Below are positions 1-8,903 of a DNA stretch of 64,000 bases, one piece after another. Each line of letters starts with the position of its first letter. Within the stretch, counting starts at the first letter, position 1. The translations under genes were made by a program, and so were the position numbers. The notes under the pieces were generated by a model, which worked only from the letters and a program-made list of their open reading frames with translations, was not told the origin of the DNA and did no database searches. The stretch is from JAERML01 sp035687895 (GTDB lineage: Bacteria > Bacteroidota > Ignavibacteria > UBA10030 > UBA6906): contig DASRUE010000044.1 of the NCBI GenBank assembly GCA_035687895.1, positions 5,043 to 69,042 on the forward strand, read 5' to 3'.

Positions 1-824
1 TCATCACGCAGGCGAGCGAAAGGCAGTTTTTCAAGACTACAAATGATGAGCTTCTCCTTGATGATGCGTTTGGAGCTGAGTCCCACGGCAAAACCAATCT
101 CTTCAAAGACCTTACTTCGGATGTGATAGTAATTTTGCATTATCGCCTGTAATCTTGCCTTGTGGAATTTCGAGCCGATGTAGAGTGTGGCGACAACAGA
201 CTCGTGCTTGTCACGTTTAGATGCAACAATGGGAAATACTACGCCCTCAATCGGCTTCACTTCTCTGAGATTGATACGCCGAAGCGTTTTCTTTGAAACT
301 GTAACCAGTTGTTCTATTCTCGTCCTTATAGGGAGAATGGAAAATGCTGAGGTGTCCCTTTTCTCCTGAAGTTTAGCCTCAACGCTTGCTTTGAGCGGTC
401 GTGTGACATAATTGATTCTGCGGAGCAAGCGCTTTTTAAAGGTTGAGTCATCGTGACTACGCCAAGTCACGATATTTTTCATCTGCAAATGGAAATGCAC
501 CCGCAGGTTGCCTTTTGGGTCATCGGTGCGTGGTTTAAGATGGTCCACACGGCAAGTGTATATAACGGGAATCGACCTCTCAGCAAAGCCAGCCTCATAG
601 TAGACGGAAGGACGAGCAAAAGATAGATCAGCAACGACAAAGTCAGCATCTAGGATTTCATTGATGATTCTGTTATTGAGATCGTCATTATGCTCAATTC
701 TGATCATGCATCTGGGAATGACCTCTGCTCTATGCAGCGTCGGCAAAAGAGACTTCTTGAGCAGGAGTTCTGTCTGCTTATCACTGAAGGACATAGCCAC
801 AAAGCATTTGAGTTTACTGGACAT
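1..824 (-). CDS. TIR/nucleoside-deoxyribosyltransferase-like protein, C-terminus cut by window edge
   Basis: This open frame runs off the left edge: 274 codons from the ATG at 824 with no stop. The N-terminus has the pattern CFVAMSF (residues 7-13), then about 45 residues later DADFVVADLSFARPSVYYEAGFA followed by a hydrophobic strand (PVIYTC). This is the typical layout of the Rossmann-like TIR / nucleoside 2-deoxyribosyltransferase superfamily, in which the Glu of YYEAG is usually catalytic. Known relatives bind or cleave nucleotides such as NAD, and some act in antiphage defence; that role is only an inference here. Residues 130-274 are not recognised. The gene looks more AT-rich than its neighbours and no strong ribosome binding site precedes the ATG, so it may be an acquired gene. 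Confidence 0.7.
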   Translation of the reverse strand, partial: MSSKLKCFVAMSFSDKQTELLLKKSLLPTLHRAEVIPRCMIRIEHNDDLNNRIINEILDADFVVADLSFARPSVYYEAGFAERSIPVIYTCRVDHLKPRTDDPKGNLRVHFHLQMKNIVTWRSHDDSTFKKRLLRRINYVTRPLKASVEAKLQEKRDTSAFSILPIRTRIEQLVTVSKKTLRRINLREVKPIEGVVFPIVASKRDKHESVVATLYIGSKFHKARLQAIMQNYYHIRSKVFEEIGFAVGLSSKRIIKEKLIICSLEKLPFARLRD

Positions 825-881
825 TGATATCGTCTATATTTAGTACTTGGTTGCCGCAAATGACGCATAACTACTGGCTTA

Positions 882-896
882 ACGACACTGTGTCGT
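882..896. promoter_or_regulatory. 15-nt perfect palindrome upstream of the TIR-like gene
   Basis: The sequence ACGACACTGTGTCGT is a perfect inverted repeat (7-bp arms, 1-nt centre) lying 58 bp upstream of the ATG at 824. It could be an operator or a small hairpin; no T-run follows, so it is not a good terminator. The function is not known. Confidence 0.3.
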
Positions 897-1032
897 ACTT
901 ACATGTGCCGGGTAGAGGATATGCGACACTCTGTCTTGTCTAATTCGCTTCTGCATGCGGGCTCCTCAATGTAGAGAACCCCTTCGGAAAATCCAATTGG
1001 TTTCTTAGCCGGTTCTGTACGCGCGTCCCTAT

Positions 1033-1998
1033 TCAATCCCTGCGTCTTAGAAGACAAAACAAATGATACCTTCCTCTTCGCAAATCGGAAGAAGCGAGCT
1101 TCTTCCGCAGAGCGTTCATTGCAACAAACCCCGGGACGTGCCTGATTGCCCGTCTCACAGTTCTTTTCCAGCCTCCTGCGTGTGAGCCGGAGAGCCGGGC
1201 GACGTTCTCCAGTCGCGGTGTTCCCAGACTCTCCAAGTGTACAATTTCGAAACCCAGGTCTTGCGCAATGACACCGCATGTGCGGGAGGAAAGATACTGC
1301 ATGTGCTCAAGATCGACACGTAGCTGGACTGGATCGCGTTCCTCAAGGAGGAACGAACCGTTCGGCGTCCAGATGGAGAGAAGTCCGCCCGGCGCAAGGA
1401 TGGAGCGTGCCTTCTTCAGGAGCGACAGCGGGTCGAGGGGATGCTCGATCAGGTCATGGAAGGTGATAAGGTCATACGGTTGGTCCGGGGTGAAGTCGAG
1501 GAGATCGAGTTGATGGATTTCTGAAATGCCAAGGTGACTTCGTGCAAAATCAACAGCCTCCGGGTCGAGATCGATGCCGGCTACGCGCCCGCCGAGTTTT
1601 CTCAGCAGCACCATCGTCAATCCGATCCCAAACCCGACGTCGAGTGTGCGGGCATTTGCAAGCCTCATGGTTGTGGCGATCTCACGTACTTTGACGTCCG
1701 TAAATGGATCCATGGCCAGCATTTCCCTCAAGAGAGATGTATCATGCAGGTATTGCTGCATCTCCACCTTCCGATGGTTAGCATAATAGCGGGAGTATAG
1801 GTCGTTGAGCGCTTGAGCTGAAGGTGCGGGCGAGACGAAGAACGCTCCACAGGCGGAACAGGATCGCACGTGCAGGCGATCAGGGCGGATGAATTTCTCT
1901 TCCCCTTCGGATGAACAGAAGGGGCATCGTCGCGGATGAAGGCGAGCATGGTCACACGGTGGGATACGGGCGTCAAGCGGAGGAAGGGGAGAGATCAT
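1033..1998 (-). CDS. Class I SAM-dependent methyltransferase with N-terminal zinc ribbon
   Basis: Predicted cytoplasmic methyltransferase of unknown substrate. A CPFC...CSAC four-cysteine zinc ribbon sits near residues 20-45, followed by the SAM-binding motif I TLDVGFGIG, the acidic end of strand 2 (GIDLDPE), a motif IV region DLITFHDLIEH and the post-IV LLAPGG-like segment. This arrangement is common in methyltransferases acting on sugars, lipids or polyketide-like metabolites. The frame is open further upstream to 2157, but the start at 1998 puts the zinc ribbon close to the N-terminus; the extra 53 residues are not domain-like. No clear ribosome binding site marks either start. It is divergent from the outer-membrane gene at 2182. 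Confidence 0.75.
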   Translation of the reverse strand: MISPLPPLDARIPPCDHARLHPRRCPFCSSEGEEKFIRPDRLHVRSCSACGAFFVSPAPSAQALNDLYSRYYANHRKVEMQQYLHDTSLLREMLAMDPFTDVKVREIATTMRLANARTLDVGFGIGLTMVLLRKLGGRVAGIDLDPEAVDFARSHLGISEIHQLDLLDFTPDQPYDLITFHDLIEHPLDPLSLLKKARSILAPGGLLSIWTPNGSFLLEERDPVQLRVDLEHMQYLSSRTCGVIAQDLGFEIVHLESLGTPRLENVARLSGSHAGGWKRTVRRAIRHVPGFVAMNALRKKLASSDLRRGRYHLFCLLRRRD

Positions 1999-2104
1999 CG
2001 AAATCAAAAGCGTCCCATGGTTGCTGGTGCTGCAAAAGCTAATCAACCCCATGGAGATTATCAACTGGATTTCTCTTCTGGTACCCCACTTCTCGCCGTT
2101 TCTA

Positions 2105-2135
2105 TTGCTTCTTGCAAAGAGAAGTGATAGAATTG
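2105..2135 (+). promoter_or_regulatory. Bacteroidota-type promoter for the barrel gene at 2182
   Basis: TTG at 2105-2107, exactly 20 nt, then TAGAATTG at 2128-2135. This fits the TTG-N20-TAnnTTTG pattern that recurs in the window. It lies about 47 bp before the ATG. Confidence 0.5.
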
Positions 2136-2181
2136 TCCAGTATTCCGATGCATACATTCACAGAACAAGGAGAAAGCAGAC

Positions 2182-2724
2182 ATGTTACGAAGCCTGTTGG
2201 TCACGATCGCACTTTTGCTTCTTGGAACGATGTCGTTCGCCCAGACGCCCATTCATGCCGGAAAGGTCGGGCTGGGGATCGACGGGGTCAGTTCGCCCAA
2301 CCTGATCCTGAAGTACTTCTTCAATAACCAGCTCGCGGGGCAGGTGATTGTTGGTGTTGAATTCGACTCACCCGGCGGTGACGCTCCACTGGGACTGACG
2401 AAGGTAACGGGGACAACGTTCCGCGGCGGGCTCTCTTTTCTTTATCATCTGACGCAGACGCAGATGTCGACGTACATTGGTGTGGAAGGGATTTTTCAGT
2501 CGGCGCAAATGGCGGGGTTCTATGTCCAGGAGCCGGATCGGAAGAGCAGTGTTATGGGTGGTGCGGTGCTGGGCGGTGAGTACTTCATCCACGATCAGTT
2601 CACGCTCGGGATCAAGCAAATGCTCGGACTGGACGTACAACTGAAACGCGATAATCCGGCGGAATCGTCAGATGTAAGGTTTGCAACATCGACTGTGGTG
2701 ACAGGCCGGTTCTATTTCGACTGA
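2182..2724 (+). CDS. Small outer-membrane beta-barrel protein
   Basis: The 180-residue product starts with a clear Sec signal peptide (MLRSLLVTIALLLLGTMSFAQ, cleavage predicted after AFAQ-like SFAQ). The mature part has alternating polar/aromatic strands (for example FRGGLSFLYHLTQTQMSTYIGVEG) and ends with RFYFD, an aromatic C-terminus typical of barrels recognised by BAM. It resembles OmpX/OprF-N-size porin-like proteins of about eight strands. Function beyond an outer-membrane location cannot be assigned. It is a single-gene unit with its own promoter and a strong terminator at 2753. Confidence 0.7.
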   Translation: MLRSLLVTIALLLLGTMSFAQTPIHAGKVGLGIDGVSSPNLILKYFFNNQLAGQVIVGVEFDSPGGDAPLGLTKVTGTTFRGGLSFLYHLTQTQMSTYIGVEGIFQSAQMAGFYVQEPDRKSSVMGGAVLGGEYFIHDQFTLGIKQMLGLDVQLKRDNPAESSDVRFATSTVVTGRFYFD

Positions 2725-2752
2725 CCGCTTTCTACAATGCACGACCCAAAGC

Positions 2753-2790
2753 AACCGGAGCGCAAATGCGCTCCGGTTATTTGATTTTCA
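2753..2790 (+). terminator. Rho-independent terminator
   Basis: Perfect 12-bp inverted repeat AACCGGAGCGCA (2753-2764) / TGCGCTCCGGTT (2767-2778), followed by a T-rich tract (ATTTGATTTT). It lies 28 bp after the stop of the barrel gene. Confidence 0.85.
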
Positions 2791-2811
2791 GGGGGTGTTT
2801 CTGTACCTTCA
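2781..2811 (+). promoter_or_regulatory. Bacteroidota-type promoter for the thioredoxin-like gene
   Basis: TTG at 2781-2783, 20-nt spacer, TACCTTCA at 2804-2811. It overlaps the T-tract of the preceding terminator and lies about 88 bp before the ATG at 2899. Confidence 0.4.
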
Positions 2812-2898
2812 TCCCAGTTTCGGACGCACGTCAGTCTCCCCTGTGCTGAGGCGCAGGGCTCCCTTCCTTCCCAACGCACACTGTCCTGCAGTTCGGTT

Positions 2899-3444
2899 AT
2901 GGCTGCTGAAGCACTTGCACCCGGTTCGTCAGTTCTGCCGTTTGGTCCGCTCCCCGGAGTTGACGCCAAGAACTATTCACTAACCGACTTCAGCACGGCC
3001 AATGTGCTGGTGGTGGTCTTTTCCTGCAACCACTGTCCGTACGTGCAGGCGTACGAAGAGAGAATGATCGCACTTCAGCTCAAGTACGGGCCGCGTGGTG
3101 TTCAACTCGTTGCAATCAACGCAAACGACACGGCAAATTATCCGGAAGACAATTTCGCGGGAATGGTGAAGCGGGCAAAACTGAAGGGGTTCCCTTTCCC
3201 CTATCTTCGTGATGAGGACCAGTCTGTGGCCGAAGCTTTTGGCGCGACGCACACGCCGGAGTTTTTTGTGTTTGACAGGGAACGGCACCTTCGTTATCAC
3301 GGGAAAATGGACGACAATTATCGAGACCCGTCGGCGGTGAAGAGAAAGTACCTGCAGGAAGCCATCGAGGCCATACTCGCAGGAGAGACAATTGCGGAGC
3401 CGGAAACCCATTCCATCGGGTGCACCATCAAGTGGAAGTACTAG
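2899..3444 (+). CDS. Thioredoxin-family protein (AhpC/TSA-Redoxin type)
   Basis: The 181-residue protein has a thioredoxin fold. The active-site segment VFSCNHCPYVQAYEERM (about residues 40-56) carries a CNHC motif at the place of the CxxC of thioredoxins. Further on are FPYLRDEDQSVAEAFGATHTPEFFVFDRER, containing the cis-Pro (TP) typical of the fold. This is the widespread cytosolic redoxin group with CNHCPYV; the physiological partner is not known. No signal peptide is seen. It stands alone between a terminator and the glycosyltransferase gene, which begins 33 bp downstream and may be cotranscribed. Confidence 0.85.
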   Translation: MAAEALAPGSSVLPFGPLPGVDAKNYSLTDFSTANVLVVVFSCNHCPYVQAYEERMIALQLKYGPRGVQLVAINANDTANYPEDNFAGMVKRAKLKGFPFPYLRDEDQSVAEAFGATHTPEFFVFDRERHLRYHGKMDDNYRDPSAVKRKYLQEAIEAILAGETIAEPETHSIGCTIKWKY

Positions 3445-3477
3445 TATCCCCCTATCGTTTCCCTTTACCCGGATAGC

Positions 3478-4866
3478 GTGGATCCCATCGCAGGCCCAAC
3501 AGGGTTCAACATTTATCTGGTTGGCGCCCTTCCATTCATGCTTGCTCTGTCGGTGATGTTATATTATCGACGGAAAGAGCGTCGGGAAAGGTTGGCCACC
3601 TTTTCCTGCTCCGACAAGACGTTCCGGGTTGTGGTCTGCATCGCGGTTCTTGTGTCGACGGGAGGGTTCTGGCTCCTTGAATACAACAAACCGGTTGAGA
3701 CGCTTTGGGATGCCTACTATGCCCGGGCGCTGAACATGGTGACGTACGGTGTGTTTGGGTACGGCAATGAGCCGACCGCATTCTTTCCTCCCGGCTACTC
3801 CATGTTGCTCCTTCCATCCGTTGTCGTGCTGGGCCATTCGAAGTGGGCGATCTTCGGGACGAACATGACCTTGCTGCTCGTCGCAGTGTTGGGGTTCCGT
3901 TGGTGTCTCCGCTCGATGCTGTTGAGTACTCACCTTGCGAATATTCTGTCATTGTTTCTTCTTCTGTATCCGACGCGGTTCTTTTCAACATACATCCCAT
4001 TGTCGGATATACCGTTCTCATTGTTTGCGCTGGGAGCATTTGCTTCGATGCTGTTGGTCATCATGAAGAAGGGCGGGACGGCGGCTGTAGTATCGGCAGC
4101 TCTCTTCGGCGGTACCGCGGCGCTCATCCGGCCGAACGGATTGTTCTTGTTCATCCCCATTGCTATCGGTATTGTGTACGCCTCGTCCGCCGGAACTCGT
4201 CTGCAGCAATGCGCAATCCTCAGCGGCGTATTCCTCACCGTGCTTCTGCCGTGGACAGTGCGGAATGTGAATCTGTATGGCACACTCGTTCCGGTTTCCA
4301 CGAATGGCGGATATAATCTTCTTGCAGGCAACAATCCCACCCGTAGTATCTATGGAGGATACTATCCGGACGTCCTGCTGCAGCGGTCCGGTCAACCCGA
4401 ATGGAACGAAGCACAACGTGACGACTTCTGGTTGCGTGCCGGGATCGCGGAAATCGTTCATGACCCACCAGGGTTTGCGCTGCTGGGCGTCAGGAAAATC
4501 ATCAGGACATTCTCTTCCGATACACACAGCCTTGGCGCGCTGCGCGTCCATACCAACGTGGGACAGCTTCCCGGCTGGTTTCTCGCGTTTCTCTATGCGC
4601 TCAACAATTTTCTCTATTATGTTTTTGGACTAAGTCTCCTCGCGACGATCTGGCGACGGTGGAACGAATATGATGTTGTGCGACTGATCTTCATCCTGAC
4701 GTCAGTAATCGTTGCCGGGATGGTGTTCGTCTTGTTCGGAGCACCGAAATACAAAGAGCCTTTGAGTACCATCGCCCTCGCCGTCATTGGCGTGTACCTG
4801 TCCACGCTCCCTTATTGCAGGTCTGATCATTACTCCAAATCCTCATTCACAAGGAGCCCTTCGTGA
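3478..4866 (+). CDS. GT-C family membrane glycosyltransferase (ArnT/PMT-like)
   Basis: A 462-residue polytopic membrane protein with about 10-11 hydrophobic segments. After the first TM pair, the loop LWDAYYARALNMVTYGVFGYG...FFPPGYSMLL matches the first extracytoplasmic loop of PMT_2/GT39-83 glycosyltransferases, whose acidic residues (here Asp of WDAYY) take part in catalysis with polyprenyl-phosphate sugars. The substrate is unknown; a role in decorating lipid or surface glycans is inferred. The start is a GTG at 3478 without a clear ribosome binding site; an ATG at 3538 is an alternative that would shorten the first TM helix. The stop overlaps the next gene by 4 bp (GTGA). Confidence 0.75.
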   Translation: MDPIAGPTGFNIYLVGALPFMLALSVMLYYRRKERRERLATFSCSDKTFRVVVCIAVLVSTGGFWLLEYNKPVETLWDAYYARALNMVTYGVFGYGNEPTAFFPPGYSMLLLPSVVVLGHSKWAIFGTNMTLLLVAVLGFRWCLRSMLLSTHLANILSLFLLLYPTRFFSTYIPLSDIPFSLFALGAFASMLLVIMKKGGTAAVVSAALFGGTAALIRPNGLFLFIPIAIGIVYASSAGTRLQQCAILSGVFLTVLLPWTVRNVNLYGTLVPVSTNGGYNLLAGNNPTRSIYGGYYPDVLLQRSGQPEWNEAQRDDFWLRAGIAEIVHDPPGFALLGVRKIIRTFSSDTHSLGALRVHTNVGQLPGWFLAFLYALNNFLYYVFGLSLLATIWRRWNEYDVVRLIFILTSVIVAGMVFVLFGAPKYKEPLSTIALAVIGVYLSTLPYCRSDHYSKSSFTRSPS

Positions 4867-5594
4867 AACGAGAACTCCATTCCTGGCACAGTCCCAATCT
4901 CAACAAGCAGATGGAGCTTGCGGTCTACGGCCATTACGGACTCGCGCTTCTGATGTTTCCAACGGCGGCTGCGGACTATCTTGAATATGAGCGTTTCCAT
5001 CTCATTGAAGCGATCCGGCCGTTTATCGACTCGGGAAAAGTGAAGGCTTTTTCCATCAACAGTATCAACAGCGAGGCCTGGCTGAACGATCATGTTCCGC
5101 CACCATACAGGGCAGTCCGTCACCAGCAGTACAATCAATATGTGGTGGAGGAAGTGGTGCCATTTATCCGGAACCTGACGAGTCAGGAAACGATGATCAT
5201 TACGACAGGAGCAAGCCTCGGTGCGCTGCACTGCGCGAACACACTCTTCCGGCGCCCCGATATCTTCGACGGGACCATCGCCATGAGCGGCTCGTACGAC
5301 ATCAAAGCGTACTCCAACGGCTACTATGACGACAACTGCTATTTCAACAGCCCGGTGGATTACCTGCCAAACCTGACCGACGAACGGATCCTCGGTCTAC
5401 TCCGCTCCAAGCAACATATCTATATCCTCTCAGGACAGGGGAACTATGAAGCACCGGAACGATCGGTCCAGCTTGGCCAGATTCTTGCAGGCAAGGGCAT
5501 TCCCCATCACGTCGACCTCTGGGGGCACGACGTTCCGCACGACTGGCCCACGTGGAGATCGATGTTGCCGCATGTCCTGGGGACGAGGTTCTAG
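4863..5594 (+). CDS. Putative esterase (alpha/beta-hydrolase, esterase D/PHB-depolymerase type)
   Basis: The 243-residue protein belongs to the putative esterase family. The nucleophile elbow is TTGASLGALHCA (Ser near residue 120) and a C-terminal GHDVPHDWPTWR segment holds the likely catalytic His. No signal peptide is present, so it is probably cytoplasmic; the natural substrate is unknown. The start is GTG at 4863, preceded by AAGGAG, and overlaps the previous stop as GTGA, indicating translational coupling to the glycosyltransferase. The UDG gene starts 3 bp after its stop. Confidence 0.75.
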   Translation: MKRELHSWHSPNLNKQMELAVYGHYGLALLMFPTAAADYLEYERFHLIEAIRPFIDSGKVKAFSINSINSEAWLNDHVPPPYRAVRHQQYNQYVVEEVVPFIRNLTSQETMIITTGASLGALHCANTLFRRPDIFDGTIAMSGSYDIKAYSNGYYDDNCYFNSPVDYLPNLTDERILGLLRSKQHIYILSGQGNYEAPERSVQLGQILAGKGIPHHVDLWGHDVPHDWPTWRSMLPHVLGTRF

Positions 5595-5597
5595 CCG

Positions 5598-6284
5598 GTG
5601 ACAAGTTCCACCCAATTCACACTGCTTCAACAGCAGATTATTGACTGTCGGCTCTGTCCGCGGCTTGTGCGATGGAGAGAGAAAACCGCGCGTGAGAAGG
5701 TGAAGCGGTTTGCCGATCAGGAGTATTGGGGCAAACCAATCCCAGGCTTTGGCGATCCGCGCGCCCGGCTTCTGCTCGTCGGACTGGCGCCTGCTGCACA
5801 TGGTGGAAACAGGACAGGTCGGATGTTTACCGGCGACAATAGTGGCAACTGGCTCTACCGGGCGTTGCACAAAGCTGGTTTTGCCAATCAACCGTTGTCC
5901 GAGCATCGCAACGATGGTCTTCGTCTGACGGATTGCTACATCACCGCCACGATTCGCTGCGCACCGCCGCAAAATAAGCCGACGCCTAAAGAGATCCTGA
6001 ACTGCAAAGAATTTCTTCTCAGAGAAATTGAATTGCTGAAGAATGTTCGGGTTATTGTTGGATTGGGGAAGATCGGTTTTGAGGCGGCACTCGAAGCCTA
6101 TCGTGAGTCGGGGAAAATTGAATTCAAGTCGAAGCCGAGGTTTGCCCACTGTGCAATGTACAAAATCGGTGGACTCACATTCATCGCCTCATTTCATCCC
6201 AGCCAGCAGAACACCTTCACGGGCAGACTGACCGAGCCGATGCTCGACCGCGTGTTCACAACTGCCAGAACGCAGCTTCAATAA
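5598..6284 (+). CDS. Uracil-DNA glycosylase, family 5 (UDGb)
   Basis: Removes uracil (and, in studied UDGb enzymes, other deaminated bases) from DNA to start base-excision repair. Motif 1 is GLAPAAHGGNRTGRMFTGD (about residues 71-89), diagnostic of family 5, where the catalytic Asp/Asn of other families is replaced. The C-terminal motif HPSQQNTFTGRLT matches the HPSxxN signature. Cysteines in CRLCPRL and in the DCYITATIRCAPP/LNCKEF segment fit the 4Fe-4S ligands of this family. The start is GTG at 5598, 3 bp after the esterase stop, so it is probably the last gene of the 3478-6284 unit. Confidence 0.9.
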   Translation: MTSSTQFTLLQQQIIDCRLCPRLVRWREKTAREKVKRFADQEYWGKPIPGFGDPRARLLLVGLAPAAHGGNRTGRMFTGDNSGNWLYRALHKAGFANQPLSEHRNDGLRLTDCYITATIRCAPPQNKPTPKEILNCKEFLLREIELLKNVRVIVGLGKIGFEAALEAYRESGKIEFKSKPRFAHCAMYKIGGLTFIASFHPSQQNTFTGRLTEPMLDRVFTTARTQLQ

Positions 6285-6343
6285 AACCTGTTGGGGCAGA
6301 ATGTGTTCTTCCCCTTCGTGAAACTTATCTAAGAGGAATTGTT

Positions 6344-8821
6344 ATGAAGAAGCTTCTTGCCCTTTCGATTGTTGCAAGCCTGCTGCCGCTTGCTGCAAAT
6401 GCGCAGCGCCTTCCCAAGGGAAAACTCAATCCCATCCGCGAACGCACGTTCGATGTTCTTCATTACAAAGCCAATCTCGAATTTGAATTTGCCAAAGGGC
6501 AAGTATTTGGCGAGGCAACAATTACATTTGTTCCGCTCCGACAAATAGACAGCATCTCGCTGGACGCCTACTATCTCAGCATCAAATCTGTGAGAGATGA
6601 GAAGATGAACTCATCCCTTCCTTTTCGTTCGGGTGATAAATCAGTCAACATTAGATTTCCGAAAACCAAATCCGTCGGCGACACGATCAGGATGAGTATC
6701 GTGTACAATGCAATTCCCCGTGCAGGAATGTACTTTCATTCTGATCCCGGGAATCCTCAGAAGTACATTGTCGATACGTACGGTGAAGGCGGGTTGCACG
6801 CCAACTGGCTTCCCATCTACAATGATGTGAACGACAAGTTCTCGACCGAAATGCTCATCACTGTGCCGCCTCCTTACACAGTTATCTCGAATGGAAAACT
6901 CATCGAGACGATTATGAAAGGAGAAGGCTTCACAACATACCATTGGCTGCAAACGCTTCCGCACTCAAACTACCTGATCGCATTATACGTCGGGGATTTT
7001 GAGGAAGGCAAACTCGCGCCTGCATTCGGCACGATTCCGATAAGTTATTGGGTGCCTCGGGGAAGACTGAATGAGGGCGCATACGCGTTTCGGAACACGA
7101 CGAAGATGGTGGAGTTTTTCTCCGGCCGTTTCAACTACCGCTATCCGTGGGACAAGTACGACCAGATTGCGGTACCCGATTACTCCATCGGGGCGATGGA
7201 GCACACAGGTGTAACAGGTCATCGCGCCTGCGTGTTGCGGGATTCTACTGCGCCTTTGGATTTCGGGCCGCCGGATTTCACGCAATATTCCGGTGACTGG
7301 TCCGCTGAAGCAACCATCTCGCACGAGCTTGCACACCATTGGTTCGGGGATAACCTCACGTGTCGCAATCTCAGCTACATCTGGCTGAACGAAAGTTTCG
7401 CAAGCTATTGTATGATGTTGTGGGATGAGAAATCAGTCGGACGGGACCAGTTGTTGTTCGACGTGCAGCTCGCAAAGAAGCATTATCTGAACTATGTGAA
7501 GAAGGAACATACTATTCGTCCGCTCGAGTATCAGAACTTCGATAACCCCGATATCATTTACAATGAAGAGCACACGTATCTTAAGGGCGCAATCATACTG
7601 CACTCGCTGAGAACCGTTTTGGGCGACGAGCAGTTCTTTCGAGCGATGAGTTATTATCTGCACAAGCATGAATTCGGGAATGTTGTGAGCGATGATCTGA
7701 AGATTGCGATTCAAGAAGCGACGGGAGAAAACATTGACTGGTTCTTCAAACAATGGATTACGGGCGCCGGACATCCGCAGTTGGAGGTGAGCTACAAATT
7801 TGTCCCCGAACGAAAGTGCATTGACCTTTCGGTGAAACAAGTGCAGCCCATCGTTGAAGGACAAGGGTTGTTTACGTTCCCTGTTGTGGTAACGATTGCA
7901 ACGCGGGACAAGACCTGGAATGAGAAAGTCCTGGTGAAAGAAGAGAGCGTGCATTTTGTTTTGAAGTGCGACGAGAAACCGTTGATGGTAAGCTTTGATG
8001 GTGAGGGCAGCCTTGTCGCTGAAGCCTCGTTTGAAAAAGAGGTTGATGAACTTGCATATCAGGCAACGCACGATGCGCTGCCCGGCAGGTTGTGGTCGAT
8101 GCGACAGCTGGCAGAGAAGTTCCCGACCGATGAAGCAACTCTCGAAACACTCTCGAATATTATCTCAACACCGATCTTCTGGGCAGATGCGGCTGAAGCA
8201 GCCGGGTTGCTTGGTGATGTGCGGACCGATGCAACAATGAAAACAACGCGTCAGGCTTTGGCATCTCCCGACTATCGCGTTCGCAAAAGTGCGGTGCTTG
8301 GAATGACGACGTTTGGGGGGGCAGCAAAGGACATGCTGCAGGAGATTGTACAAAATGATTCTCATGCCGATGTTGTGGCAACAGCCATTGTCGCGCTTGC
8401 CAAAGTGGACAAGAAGCTTGACATTCATGCTATCGAAAAACAGATAGCTCGCAAAGCTTGGTATGACGAGATGGCGATAGCATGTTTGAAGGCGTTTGCG
8501 GAATTGAAGAACCCTGCCGCTGTCGGTATGATTAGACAATACGCGGGAGGCAGCTACAACCAATATGTTCGCGAAGCGGCGATTTTTGCGTGGAGCGAAT
8601 GTTCTCCGGGCGATAAAGACCTCCACAAAATGTTATGTGAGCTTGCACGCAAGGCAACACTTCGACTGCAGCAAAAAGCAATTGACTTGCTCGGCGATTT
8701 GTATGCGATGGACGGAGTTCCGACCCTTGAAGAACTTGTAAAATTGGATTTTGATGCAAACGTAACCGCTGACGCGAAGGATGCGTTGGAGAAAATACGG
8801 CGTGTTCATACTCGTGACTAA
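6344..8821 (+). CDS. M1-family metallo-aminopeptidase with C-terminal HEAT-like region
   Basis: An exported zinc aminopeptidase of 825 residues. A signal peptide (MKKLLALSIVASLLPLAANAQ) precedes the M1 N-domain. The exopeptidase motif GAMEH lies near residue 285, and zinc ligands are HELAHH (His327, Glu328, His331) with Glu350 in WLNESFASY, the HExxH-X18-E of gluzincins. After about residue 560 the chain becomes a series of short helical repeats with alternating Ala/Leu (HEAT/ARM-like), a common C-terminal extension in this clade. The start ATG follows AGAGGAATTGTT. It probably works in the periplasm or at the outer membrane on peptides. Confidence 0.92.
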   Translation: MKKLLALSIVASLLPLAANAQRLPKGKLNPIRERTFDVLHYKANLEFEFAKGQVFGEATITFVPLRQIDSISLDAYYLSIKSVRDEKMNSSLPFRSGDKSVNIRFPKTKSVGDTIRMSIVYNAIPRAGMYFHSDPGNPQKYIVDTYGEGGLHANWLPIYNDVNDKFSTEMLITVPPPYTVISNGKLIETIMKGEGFTTYHWLQTLPHSNYLIALYVGDFEEGKLAPAFGTIPISYWVPRGRLNEGAYAFRNTTKMVEFFSGRFNYRYPWDKYDQIAVPDYSIGAMEHTGVTGHRACVLRDSTAPLDFGPPDFTQYSGDWSAEATISHELAHHWFGDNLTCRNLSYIWLNESFASYCMMLWDEKSVGRDQLLFDVQLAKKHYLNYVKKEHTIRPLEYQNFDNPDIIYNEEHTYLKGAIILHSLRTVLGDEQFFRAMSYYLHKHEFGNVVSDDLKIAIQEATGENIDWFFKQWITGAGHPQLEVSYKFVPERKCIDLSVKQVQPIVEGQGLFTFPVVVTIATRDKTWNEKVLVKEESVHFVLKCDEKPLMVSFDGEGSLVAEASFEKEVDELAYQATHDALPGRLWSMRQLAEKFPTDEATLETLSNIISTPIFWADAAEAAGLLGDVRTDATMKTTRQALASPDYRVRKSAVLGMTTFGGAAKDMLQEIVQNDSHADVVATAIVALAKVDKKLDIHAIEKQIARKAWYDEMAIACLKAFAELKNPAAVGMIRQYAGGSYNQYVREAAIFAWSECSPGDKDLHKMLCELARKATLRLQQKAIDLLGDLYAMDGVPTLEELVKLDFDANVTADAKDALEKIRRVHTRD

Positions 8822-8838
8822 TTCTTGATGAGGAAATC

Positions 8839-8868
8839 TTGTAACTCTCCCAAACTTTCGTATCTTTT
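8839..8868 (+). promoter_or_regulatory. Bacteroidota-type promoter for the patatin gene
   Basis: TTG at 8839-8841, 19-nt spacer, TATCTTTT at 8861-8868, about 35 bp before the GTG start at 8904. Confidence 0.5.
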
Positions 8869-8903
8869 CATCCAATGTTGTTTGAACTATTTGAGGAAAT
8901 GAA

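Noticed and set aside
899..1279. 126-codon minus-strand frame overlapping the methyltransferase 3' end
   Set aside because: It overlaps the real gene in another frame and has a cysteine/arginine-rich, non-protein-like composition.
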